Shown here: positions 6,929-14,430 of the stretch, piece after piece
How positions within the stretch are numbered: the first letter of the stretch is position 1
Layout of the letters: every line of letters begins with the position of its first letter
Assembly: GCA_036278755.1 (NCBI GenBank)
Contig: DASUKL010000045.1
Coordinates: 1-29,856, forward strand
Reading direction: 5' to 3'
DNA: 29,856 nt
DNA from: DASUKL01 sp036278755
GTDB lineage: Bacteria > Chloroflexota > Limnocylindria > Limnocylindrales > CSP1-4
The notes under the pieces: generated by a model
The model's database searches: none
The model's input: only the letters and a program-made list of their open reading frames with translations
What the model was told of the DNA's origin: nothing
Translations under genes and position numbers: made by a program

Positions 6929-9900
6929 ATGAGGCCGGCCGCCCCCGCCGCCGAGCCGCCCGCCCCGGAGCCCGCTTCGCCGGCCGGGCCCGAGGCCCCG
7001 CGTTCGGTCCTCATCCTCGGTTCGGGGCCCGTGGTCATCGGCCAAGCGGCCGAGTTCGACTACGCCGGGACGCAGGCCTGCCGCGCCCTCCGCGACGAGG
7101 GCGTGCGGACCATCCTCCTCAATAGCAACCCGGCCACGATCATGACCGACCCGGGCGTGGCCGACGTGGTCTACCTCGAGCCCCTCACGGTCGAGTCGGT
7201 GGAGCGGATCCTCGAGCGCGAGCACCCCGACGGCATCCTGGCTGGCCTGGGCGGCCAGACGGCCCTCAACCTGGCCGTGGCCCTCAGCACCGCGGGCGTC
7301 CTGGAGCGGACCGGCGTCCGCCTCCTGGGCACACCCCTGGCGGCCATCGAGATGGCCGAGGACCGCCAGCGCTTCCGGGACCTGCTGGAACGGATCGGCC
7401 AGCCCTTCCCGCCCTCCGAGATCGTCGAGGGGACCACGGCCGAGGAGCGCGAGGTGGCCGCCGAGCGGGCCCTGGCCGGCATCGGCCTGCCGGCCATCAT
7501 CCGGCCGGCCTTCACCCTGGGAGGCTCGGGCGGGGGCATCGTCGAGGTCGAGGCCGACTACCGGGAGCGGGTCCGGACCGGCCTCCGGGCCAGCCCCATC
7601 GGCCAGGTCATCGTCGAGCGCTGCCTGGTGGGCTGGCAGGAGATCGAGTACGAGGTCATGCGCGACGCGGACGACACCTGCATCGCGGTCTGCTCCATGG
7701 AGAACGTCGACCCCCTGGGCGTGCACACCGGCGACTCGATCGTGGTCGCCCCGGTCCAGACCCTGCCCGACGCGGTCCACCAGCGGCTCCGCAGTGCGGC
7801 CCTGACGATCATCCGGGCCCTGGGCGTGGAGGGCGGCTGCAACGTCCAGTTCGCTCTCAGCCCCGATGAGCGCGACTACGCCGTCATCGAGGTCAACCCC
7901 CGGGTCAGCCGCTCCTCGGCCCTGGCCTCCAAGGCCACGGGCTACCCCATCGCCCGGGTGGCGGCCCAGATCGCCATCGGCCGCCGCCTGGCCGAGATCC
8001 CCAACGCCATCACCCGCACCACGGTGGCCGCCTTCGAGCCGGCCCTCGACTACGTCGTGGTCAAGCTGCCGCGCTTCCCCTTCGATAAGTTCCCTCGGGC
8101 CGACCGCACCTTGGGCAGCCAGATGAAGGCCACCGGCGAGGTCATGGCCATCGACCGGACCTTCGGGGCGGCCCTCAACAAGGCCCTCCGGGGCCTGGAG
8201 CAGACCGGCGCCGGCCTGCTCAGCGAGGATCCCGCCTGGGGCCCCACGCTCGACTATCTGGCCGGACCCATCGGCCGCCCCGGCGAGCTGGGCCGGGCCT
8301 TGGGGGAGGCCCGCCGGGAGGAGCTCGTGGGCGAGGTCTTCGTGGGTCACGACGGCCTTGTCTGCGCCGACGAGGAGAACGCCCTGCGCGCCGCCCGACC
8401 GCTCGTCCTGCGGCGGTTCCTGCAGCCGTCCGACTCACGGCTGTGGCGCCTCCTGGCCCTCCTGCGCCGCGGGCTGACGGCCCAGGAGCTCCACGTCGCG
8501 ACCGGCATCGCACCTTGGTTCCTGGCCGAGATGGAACGGGTCACCGACCTCGAGGACGACCTCCGCGAGGCGGCGCCCCTGGTGGCCGCTGGTATGCCCG
8601 TGCCGGCCGAGCTGCTGGTGGCCGCCAAGCGGTCCGGCTTCGGCGACCGGGAGATCGCCGCCACGCTCGGCACCGCCCCCGATGCGGTGCGCGACCGGCG
8701 GGCCGAGCTGGGCCTCGAGCCCGGCTTCGCCATGGTCGACACGTGTGCCGCCGAGTTCGCCGCCCAGACGCCCTACTTCTACGCCACGTACGCCGCCGCC
8801 GGCTCACCGCCCGAGGCGCCGCCGATGGAGCGCCCGGCGGCCCTGGTCATCGGCTCCGGGCCCGTTCGCATCGGCCAGGGGATCGAGTTCGACTACTGCG
8901 CCGTCCAGGCCGCCGCCACGCTGCGCCAGCTGGGCTGGCAGGCGGTCATGGTCAACTCCAACCCGGAGACGGTCTCGACCGACTTCGATGCCAGCAGCCG
9001 CCTCTACTTCGAGCCCCTCGACGCGGAGAGCGTGCGGGCGGTCATCACGGCCGAGACGCCATCCGGCGCCGAGCCGCTACCGGCCCTCGTCCAGTTCGGG
9101 GGGCAGACGCCGCTCAACCTGGCCGGGCGCCTGGCCGCGGCCGGCGTGCCGCTGCTGGGCCTCGAGGTGGCCACCATCGACCAGGCCGAAGAGCGGGTCG
9201 ACTTCGCCGCCCTCGTCGATCGCCTGGGCATCCCCCAGCCGCCGGGCGGCATGGCCACGTCCGTGGAGCAGGCCCTGGCCGTGGCCGAGCGGATCGGCTA
9301 CCCGGTCATCGTCCGGCCCAGCTTCGTCATCGGCGGCCTGGCCATCGACTTCGCCTACGGGCCAGACGACCTGATCCGCCAGCTGGCCGCGGCGGCCGTC
9401 GTGACGCCCGACCGGCCGGTCCGTCTGGACGCCTACCTCGAGGGTTTCGAGGTCGACGTCGATGCCCTGTGCGACGGGCAGCGCGTCACGATCCCGGGCC
9501 TCATCGAGCAGGTCGAACGGGCGGGTGTCCACTCCGGTGACTCGGTGGGCATCTTCCCGCCCCAGGCCACCTCGGCTCCCGCCCAGGCCGAGATCGTGGC
9601 CACCATGCGCCGCATCGCCCTGGCCCTCGGGGTGCGGGGGTTGGTCAACGCCCAGTTCATCGTCCGCGACGACGGGGTCTACCTCCTGGAGGTGAATCCC
9701 CGGGCCAGCCGGACCGTGCCATTCCTCTCGAAGGTGACGGGCGTGCCGATGGTGGCCCTGGCCACCCGCATCGCCCTGGGCGAGCGGCTGGCCGACATCG
9801 GCTGGCCCGACGGGCTGCTCGAGCCACCGGACCTCGTGGCGGTCAAGGCGCCGGTCTTCTCGACAGCCAAGCTGCGGGGGGTGGATCCCTCCCTGGGCCC

Positions 9901-10444
9901 GGGCATGCAGTCCACCGGCGAGGTCATCGGGCTCCACGCCGACCCCCGGGTGGCCCTGGCCAAGGCCCTCCTGGCGGCCCAGCTCCGACCGCCGCTGCCC
10001 GGCCCCGACGGGGCCGTGGCCCTGCTCTCGATCGCCGATCGGGACAAGGGCCGCCTGCCCGAGCTGGCCGGGGCTCTGGCCGCGGTGGGCTTCCGCTTCG
10101 CCGCGACCCGGGGCACGGCCGCCGCGCTGCGCTCCTTGGGCCACGACGTGGTCGAGGTGGCCCGGGTGGGGGAGGAGGGCGAGACGCCCCGGCCGACGAT
10201 CCTCGAGACGATCCGCTCGGGTGAGGTGACGCTGGTCGTCAACACGCCCTCGCCGCGGGCGGAGCCGGTCCGCGATGCGGCCTCGATCCGGCTGGCGGCG
10301 ATCGCTGAGGGTGTCCTCTGCCTGACGGCCCTCGAGACGGCCCTGGCCGCAGCACGGTCGCTGGAGCCGGCCGTCCGGGAGCGGATCGGCGAGGTCCGGC
10401 CGCTCGGCGAGTGGCAGCCGGGACGGGCCGTTGCAGCGCGGTGA
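6929..10444 (+). CDS. carB: Carbamoyl-phosphate synthase, large subunit
   Basis: The 1171-residue CarB makes carbamoyl phosphate from bicarbonate, ammonia and two ATP. It is an internal duplication. The first ATP-grasp half begins at LILGSGPVVIGQAAEFDYAG (about residue 30) and the second at VIGSGPVRIGQGIEFDYC (about 640). The methylglyoxal-synthase-like regulatory domain starts near residue 1027 (GAVALLSIADRDKGR). It is about 100 residues longer than E. coli CarB. Roughly 25 are an Ala/Pro-rich N-terminus (PAAPAAEPPAPEPASPAGP). About 45 are extra residues in the oligomerisation region encoded by 8201-8434, between KALRGLE and SRLW. The ATG 6929 start is the first usable one in frame. It is co-directional with carA. 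The TGA stop lies in the base of a strong hairpin. Confidence 0.97.
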   Translation: MRPAAPAAEPPAPEPASPAGPEAPRSVLILGSGPVVIGQAAEFDYAGTQACRALRDEGVRTILLNSNPATIMTDPGVADVVYLEPLTVESVERILEREHPDGILAGLGGQTALNLAVALSTAGVLERTGVRLLGTPLAAIEMAEDRQRFRDLLERIGQPFPPSEIVEGTTAEEREVAAERALAGIGLPAIIRPAFTLGGSGGGIVEVEADYRERVRTGLRASPIGQVIVERCLVGWQEIEYEVMRDADDTCIAVCSMENVDPLGVHTGDSIVVAPVQTLPDAVHQRLRSAALTIIRALGVEGGCNVQFALSPDERDYAVIEVNPRVSRSSALASKATGYPIARVAAQIAIGRRLAEIPNAITRTTVAAFEPALDYVVVKLPRFPFDKFPRADRTLGSQMKATGEVMAIDRTFGAALNKALRGLEQTGAGLLSEDPAWGPTLDYLAGPIGRPGELGRALGEARREELVGEVFVGHDGLVCADEENALRAARPLVLRRFLQPSDSRLWRLLALLRRGLTAQELHVATGIAPWFLAEMERVTDLEDDLREAAPLVAAGMPVPAELLVAAKRSGFGDREIAATLGTAPDAVRDRRAELGLEPGFAMVDTCAAEFAAQTPYFYATYAAAGSPPEAPPMERPAALVIGSGPVRIGQGIEFDYCAVQAAATLRQLGWQAVMVNSNPETVSTDFDASSRLYFEPLDAESVRAVITAETPSGAEPLPALVQFGGQTPLNLAGRLAAAGVPLLGLEVATIDQAEERVDFAALVDRLGIPQPPGGMATSVEQALAVAERIGYPVIVRPSFVIGGLAIDFAYGPDDLIRQLAAAAVVTPDRPVRLDAYLEGFEVDVDALCDGQRVTIPGLIEQVERAGVHSGDSVGIFPPQATSAPAQAEIVATMRRIALALGVRGLVNAQFIVRDDGVYLLEVNPRASRTVPFLSKVTGVPMVALATRIALGERLADIGWPDGLLEPPDLVAVKAPVFSTAKLRGVDPSLGPGMQSTGEVIGLHADPRVALAKALLAAQLRPPLPGPDGAVALLSIADRDKGRLPELAGALAAVGFRFAATRGTAAALRSLGHDVVEVARVGEEGETPRPTILETIRSGEVTLVVNTPSPRAEPVRDAASIRLAAIAEGVLCLTALETALAAARSLEPAVRERIGEVRPLGEWQPGRAVAAR

Positions 10445-10475
10445 TGGCCCCGCCAGCTGAGCCGGCGGGGCCATC
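10443..10475. terminator. Perfect 12-bp hairpin between convergent carB and the phosphoesterase gene
   Basis: GATGGCCCCGCC (10443-10454) and GGCGGGGCCATC (10464-10475) are exact reverse complements around a 9-base loop. The stem begins within the carB stop codon. No T-run follows on either strand, so it would be a hairpin-only terminator or an RNA 3'-end stabiliser, possibly serving both convergent genes. Confidence 0.6.
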
Positions 10476-10496
10476 AGGCGGCAAGGTCGGCGGCGC

Positions 10497-11645
10497 TCAG
10501 CCGCCGGCGAAGAGCTTCATCATGGTCTTGACATTGGCGTGATCGGCTGCGTAGCCGAGGTAGCCCAGATGCCAGACCTTCTCGATCGTGGCCAACAGCG
10601 AGTAGTGGTTGTAGGCCCGGGCGTCGACGAGGTGATGCTTGGCGCCGCGGGCGATGACGATGGCCGGGACCAGGCCGCCACCGAACTTGCCCGTGTACCA
10701 GAAGTGACCGGGGCCGTTATCCATGAACTCGTAGCCGTAGGGGAGGGGCGGAGCGCTGCCGTAGCCGGGGGAGTCGCAGCAGCCGCTCACGTCGGCCCAG
10801 AGGTCCGTTTCCGTGGCCGTGCCGCTGAAGTCGGCTTCGTCGGTGAGGATGACGATGACGCTGTTCGCGGTCCAGGCCTGCGAGGTGGTGATCGTCTCGA
10901 CGGCACCCTGGACGAAGGCGTCAGCCTTGGCCTTGAGCGAGGCGTCGGCCGGGTCATCGACGGTGTTGCCGTACGGGCAGGGGGTCTCAGGATGGCCCGG
11001 GACCGCCGTGTAGACGCCGCCGTGCATGTCGTTGCACTGGTTCGGGCTGATCCAGACGAAGTCCGGCGCATGACCGCTGTCCAGGTCGGCAGCGAGGTCC
11101 GTATAGGGCTTGATATGCGCCAACCGGGCCGAGTCCGAGCGGATGTCATCCATCAGCACGAACGGGTTGTGCTTGTTGGAGTACAGGGCCGTGTAGTCGG
11201 GCCACTGGGCGCCCGTGAAGCCGACCGAGGGCATGGCGTCCATGTAGGCCCCCCACGTCTTGCCGCTGGCCTCGATCTGATCGGCGAGGTTGGGCCGATC
11301 GTAGGTGTTCGTGGCGTTGTCGTTCATGATCGTGTAGTCCAGCGCGCCGGTGATCGCGGCCACGTAGTTCGGCTGGCTCGGGTGGGTCACGCCGTAGTAG
11401 TTCGTGGCCTCCCCGTAGGTGTGGGCCAGATGGGTGATGTACGGCGCGTTGACGTCGCCGATGACGGTCGACTGACTGTGGTTCTCGAGCATGATCACGA
11501 AGATCCGCTGGACCCCGGCGTTGGCCTGCTTCGCGGCGCCGTTCGACGGGGTGGGGCTTTTCGCTGCGGCGACCGCTGGCAGCAGCAGAGCCACGGTCAG
11601 GGCCAAAGCCCCAGCCGGCCGGAACGCCCGATGGCATGCGTGCAT
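10497..11645 (-). CDS. Secreted phosphoesterase family protein (acid phosphatase / phospholipase C-like)
   Basis: The 382-residue protein begins with a signal peptide (basic start, then ALALTVALLLPAVAAA with a likely cut near residue 29). The mature part opens with QRIFVIMLENHSQSTVIG. This is the ENxS metal-binding start typical of the phosphoesterase family that includes bacterial acid phosphatases and phospholipases C. A later segment, VIVILTDEADFSG, fits the C-terminal metal-site strand, and YNHYSLLATIEKVWHLGYLG is the usual end of the family. It would hydrolyse phosphate esters outside the cytoplasm. The start at 11645 was chosen over ATG 11654 because GGAGG is 9 bases before the former and directly abuts the latter. 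Its base composition is visibly less GC-rich than its neighbours, which could indicate acquisition. Confidence 0.85.
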   Translation of the reverse strand: MHACHRAFRPAGALALTVALLLPAVAAAKSPTPSNGAAKQANAGVQRIFVIMLENHSQSTVIGDVNAPYITHLAHTYGEATNYYGVTHPSQPNYVAAITGALDYTIMNDNATNTYDRPNLADQIEASGKTWGAYMDAMPSVGFTGAQWPDYTALYSNKHNPFVLMDDIRSDSARLAHIKPYTDLAADLDSGHAPDFVWISPNQCNDMHGGVYTAVPGHPETPCPYGNTVDDPADASLKAKADAFVQGAVETITTSQAWTANSVIVILTDEADFSGTATETDLWADVSGCCDSPGYGSAPPLPYGYEFMDNGPGHFWYTGKFGGGLVPAIVIARGAKHHLVDARAYNHYSLLATIEKVWHLGYLGYAADHANVKTMMKLFAGG

Positions 11646-11802
11646 GGGCCACATCCTCCACGCTCAGGCGACGCCGACAGCCCAGCATCCTCGGGGCGGT
11701 TGTGGGCCCACGCCGCTGTCGCGCGCCATCATCGCCCGCCGGCCGCGTCCTGTCAGGTGGCGGCGGCGCTGGGCGGTGCGTGCTCGCACCACCGCGACCC
11801 GC

Positions 11803-12114
11803 TCAGGCGGCCTGATCGGATCGGCAGTCCTCCCGGGGCAGGATGGCCTGGCCGAAGCGCACGAGGGCCACGCCCACGGCCTGGCGCAACTCGTGGATGA
11901 CGCCCGACTCGGGCTGGTGCTGCCGGCGGGCGGCCTGGGCCTCGCGGGCCAGGTGCATCCGCCGCGCCTCGCGCAGGGACTCCTGCTGACGATCGGCCAC
12001 GATGGCCTCGTAGAACGGGAACATGCTCATCTCTCCTTGGGGCACGCTGGTGAGGCCGGCACCGGTGACGGCAGGGGCCGGCCGGTCGATCAGATACTGC
12101 TTCGCGTTAGTCAT
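11803..12114 (-). CDS. Small hypothetical protein downstream of the ArsR-like regulator
   Basis: The 103-residue soluble protein begins MTNAKQYLIDRPAPAVTGAG. Its middle is a charged, probably helical Arg/Glu/Ala/Gln-rich stretch (MHLAREAQAARRQHQPESG), and it ends with RFGQAILPREDCRSDQAA. No family was recognised and no signal peptide or membrane helix is seen. The start at ATG 12114 has GGAGG 8 bases upstream; the frame is open 12 codons further without a ribosome site. It lies 47 bases after the ArsR-like gene on the same strand. An operator-like palindrome covers its start codon, so it is probably controlled by that regulator. Confidence 0.65.
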   Translation of the reverse strand: MTNAKQYLIDRPAPAVTGAGLTSVPQGEMSMFPFYEAIVADRQQESLREARRMHLAREAQAARRQHQPESGVIHELRQAVGVALVRFGQAILPREDCRSDQAA

Positions 12115-12123
12115 CCATCTAAC
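12106..12123 (-). promoter_or_regulatory. Second operator-like palindrome on the start of the small hypothetical gene
   Basis: The minus-strand sequence GTTAGATGGATGACTAAC has arms GTTAG and CTAAC 8 bases apart. It agrees at 14 of 18 positions with the palindrome at the ArsR-like gene's promoter (13283-13300). It spans the region between the ribosome binding site and the start codon, so a bound protein here would block elongation or an internal promoter. Confidence 0.45.
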
Positions 12124-12161
12124 CTCCGGGCGCGGGTCGTGGGAGCTCATCTGGCGGGGGA

Positions 12162-13259
12162 TCAGCGCAGGTAGGCGCGCAGCTCGTCGCCGGCTTCCCG
12201 GAGACGTTCGCGGCGCAGGCTGTAGTAGCTGAGGTTGTGGGCTTCGATGACGGTCACCAGGCCGGCCGCGCGGAGCTGGGCCAGGTGGTGCTTGACGGTC
12301 GGCTTCGAGAGCTCGAGCGCGGTGGCGATCTCGGTCAGGTAGAGGTCGCGATCGGTCAGCAGGTGCAGGATGCGGAGGCGGGAGGCATCGCCCAGGGCCC
12401 GGAAGAAGCGCAGGACCTGCGGTGGGGGGGCCAGCGGATCGTCCGCCGGCAGGGCTTCGTCGGCCACGGGGTAGCAGAAGAGCCGCCAGCCCGGACCGCT
12501 CAACAGCTCGTTGAAGGGCCGGCCGAAATAGGTGGGCGCCAGGACGACCCGGCTGACCCGGGGATCGGGCACGAACCGCAGGCCGCCGGTGACCCGTTCG
12601 ATGAGCTCGACCGGCGGCAGGCTGGCTCGCTCGCCCGCGCGGAGGGCGAGGTCACGATCGAGGATGCCGCCCACCCGCGCCTCGATCGCCTGGAAGTGCG
12701 GCAACCAGGCGGCCAGACCGCGCCGCAGGCGGGTCATGGCCTCGTCCGGGTGCCGGAGCAGGGCCATCGTGGGCAGGGCCATATAGTCGGGCAGGCGGCG
12801 TGGCAGCTGGCGCAGGGCGGCCCGGTCCCCGTCCAGGGCCCGCAAGGCGAGGGCCGCTGCCTCGGGCTCGAGGAGCTGGTCTTCGAGGACGCTGTGGGCG
12901 TAGTCACGGGCGCTCAGGCCGGCCACGACGGCGGCGAGGTCGCTCGCCGTCCGGATCTCGGGCCGGAGCATGACCAGGCCCAGGAGGGCGTAGCCGGCAC
13001 CACGGTCTCCGAAGCTGGCCTCGATGTCGGCTCGCTGGTCGTCGGTCAGGGCGGCCCGGGCCTCGGCCTGCCAGCGCTCGTCCTCCGGCAGGCGGTCGTA
13101 CTCGGCCGAGTGCCAGAAGAGGCTGATGACGAAGTCGTAGGCCGTGCGCAGGTCGAACTCGACCTGGAAGGAGGCCCGGGCGCCCCGATCGCGGACGAGG
13201 CCGCGCCGGACGCGGGGCTCCGGCTCGGCGCCTCGGGTCCGGCCGGTGGCGGGGCTCAT
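12162..13259 (-). CDS. ArsR-family winged-helix regulator with a large N-terminal effector domain
   Basis: The 365-residue protein carries its DNA-binding domain at the C-terminus (about residues 275-350). The region VLRFFRALGDASRLRILHLL is the ArsR-type first helix, and LTEIATALELSKPTVKHHLAQL is the helix-turn-helix, followed by a wing with SYYSLRRERL. About 270 residues precede it and form an alpha-helical domain of unknown ligand (FVISLFWHSAEYDRLPEDE near the start). This architecture is much longer than classical ArsR (about 100-120 residues) and occurs in uncharacterised regulators of GC-rich bacteria. No metal-binding ELCVCDL motif is visible, so arsenic or metal sensing should not be assumed. 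A palindrome over its own promoter points to autoregulation. Confidence 0.85.
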   Translation of the reverse strand: MSPATGRTRGAEPEPRVRRGLVRDRGARASFQVEFDLRTAYDFVISLFWHSAEYDRLPEDERWQAEARAALTDDQRADIEASFGDRGAGYALLGLVMLRPEIRTASDLAAVVAGLSARDYAHSVLEDQLLEPEAAALALRALDGDRAALRQLPRRLPDYMALPTMALLRHPDEAMTRLRRGLAAWLPHFQAIEARVGGILDRDLALRAGERASLPPVELIERVTGGLRFVPDPRVSRVVLAPTYFGRPFNELLSGPGWRLFCYPVADEALPADDPLAPPPQVLRFFRALGDASRLRILHLLTDRDLYLTEIATALELSKPTVKHHLAQLRAAGLVTVIEAHNLSYYSLRRERLREAGDELRAYLR

Positions 13260-13282
13260 CGTTCGCTCTCTGACTTCATCAT

Positions 13283-13300
13283 GTTAGATGGCAATCTAAC
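13283..13300. promoter_or_regulatory. Palindromic operator of the ArsR-like gene
   Basis: GTTAGATGGCAATCTAAC is an inverted repeat with 7-base arms around 4 bases; one more base each side (T at 13282, A at 13301) also pairs. It stands 24 bases before the start codon and covers the -10 element of the gene's promoter, as expected for autorepression. Confidence 0.65.
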
Positions 13301-13321
13301 ACGGTCATCAGGACTCGTCAA
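13293..13321 (-). promoter_or_regulatory. Promoter of the ArsR-like gene, -10 inside the operator
   Basis: On the minus strand TTGACG (13321-13316) and TAGATT (13298-13293) are separated by 17 bases. The -10 box lies inside the palindrome, so a bound regulator would directly occlude RNA polymerase. Confidence 0.65.
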
Positions 13322-13333
13322 GGGCTGCGACGT

Positions 13334-14347
13334 CTATCTCCGCCCATCAGGGCGTGGGCCGAAGAGACGCTCGTGGGTCGTGACCGCGAAGCGGTCGGTC
13401 ATCCCGGCCACGTAGTCGACGACCTGGACGACGAGGGCCGCCTCGTCCTCTCGATAGGAGGCCGGCAGCTCAGCGGGGTGGTCGAGGTGCCAGTCGACGA
13501 GATCGCGGATGAGGCCGATGGCCTCGCGCCGCTGCTCGGCCGTGGCCTCGTCGAGATAGACCCGCTGGAACATGAACTCGCGTAGGCCGTGCATCGTCTC
13601 GAGGGCGGCCGGGTCCATGGTCACCGTGCCCTGGCGCAGGCTCTCTTCGATGACCCCGCTGATCATCTCGTCGATCCAGGCCCGGCCCGGCTCGCCGAAG
13701 CGGGCCCGCACGGGCACCGGGAAGTCCGCCGGGCGCAGGGCGCCAGCCCGCAGGGCATCGAGCGCATCGTGGGTCAGGTAGGCGATGCGGTCGGCGAAGC
13801 GGACGCAGAGGGCCTCCTCCGTGGCCGGCGGCGGCTCGATGGCCCAGGAGTGGGCCCGGATGCCGTCGCGCACCTCCCAGGTCAGGTTCAGCGCCTCGAG
13901 CGTCTCGAAGATGCGGACGCTCTGGGCGGCGTGATGCCAGCCCTCCTCGAAATACGGCGAGAGCGCCTCCTCGCCGGTGTGGCCGAAGGGCGAATGGCCG
14001 ACGTCGTGGCCCAGGGCGATGGCCTCGGCCAGCGGCTCGTTGAGGCTCAGCGCTGCGGCCAAGGCGCGGGCGATCTGCATGACCTGGAGGGTGTGGGTCA
14101 GTCGGGTCACGAAATGATCGCCTTCCGGGTCGAGGAAGACCTGGGTCTTGTGCTTCAGGCGCCGGAAGGCCTTGCTGTGGAGGATGCGGTCGCGGTCCCG
14201 CTCGAAGGCGGTGCGGAAGGCGTCCGGCGCCTCGGGCCGGGCGCGGCCCCGGCTGGCAGCGGAGTGCATGGCCGCCGGAGCCAGGTGGGCCTCCTCGGCC
14301 TCGCGGACCAGGCGATCGCGGCGGACCAGCTCGCTCACGCAGGGCAT
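13334..14347 (-). CDS. Deoxyguanosinetriphosphate triphosphohydrolase-like HD protein
   Basis: The 337-residue protein belongs to the dGTPase group of HD-domain phosphohydrolases, which cut dNTPs to the deoxynucleoside and triphosphate and so limit dNTP pools. The signature FRTAFERDRDRILHSKAFRR and the following LKHKTQVF are specific to this group. RLTHTLQVMQIAR supplies the first metal-binding histidine. LGHDVGHSPFGHTGE contains the HD pair (His114-Asp115). RFADRIAYLTHDALDA supplies the last metal-binding Asp. The length fits the shorter bacterial dGTPase-like type. The start is uncertain: ATG 14347 was preferred over an upstream in-frame TTG at 14377. The gene is divergent from the M16 peptidases. 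Confidence 0.92.
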   Translation of the reverse strand: MPCVSELVRRDRLVREAEEAHLAPAAMHSAASRGRARPEAPDAFRTAFERDRDRILHSKAFRRLKHKTQVFLDPEGDHFVTRLTHTLQVMQIARALAAALSLNEPLAEAIALGHDVGHSPFGHTGEEALSPYFEEGWHHAAQSVRIFETLEALNLTWEVRDGIRAHSWAIEPPPATEEALCVRFADRIAYLTHDALDALRAGALRPADFPVPVRARFGEPGRAWIDEMISGVIEESLRQGTVTMDPAALETMHGLREFMFQRVYLDEATAEQRREAIGLIRDLVDWHLDHPAELPASYREDEAALVVQVVDYVAGMTDRFAVTTHERLFGPRPDGRR

Positions 14348-14430
14348 GATGCCCCAGCCGCGGTGGGGATGGCACAATCGGATGCCCGGCCCGCGGCCGG
14401 TCCAGGCCCATCCACCCCAGCGGAGGCAGC

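Noticed and set aside
10539..11900. Plus-strand frame opposite the phosphoesterase gene
   Set aside because: The minus-strand gene has a signal peptide, a ribosome site and family motifs; the opposite frame has none.
12162..13259. Arsenic or metal sensing by the ArsR-family protein
   Set aside because: The metal-binding cysteine motif is missing, and no arsenic or metal transport genes lie nearby.
14371..14390. Promoter-like CACAAT between the dGTPase and M16 genes
   Set aside because: No -35 partner at proper spacing on either strand, so it was not listed as a feature.
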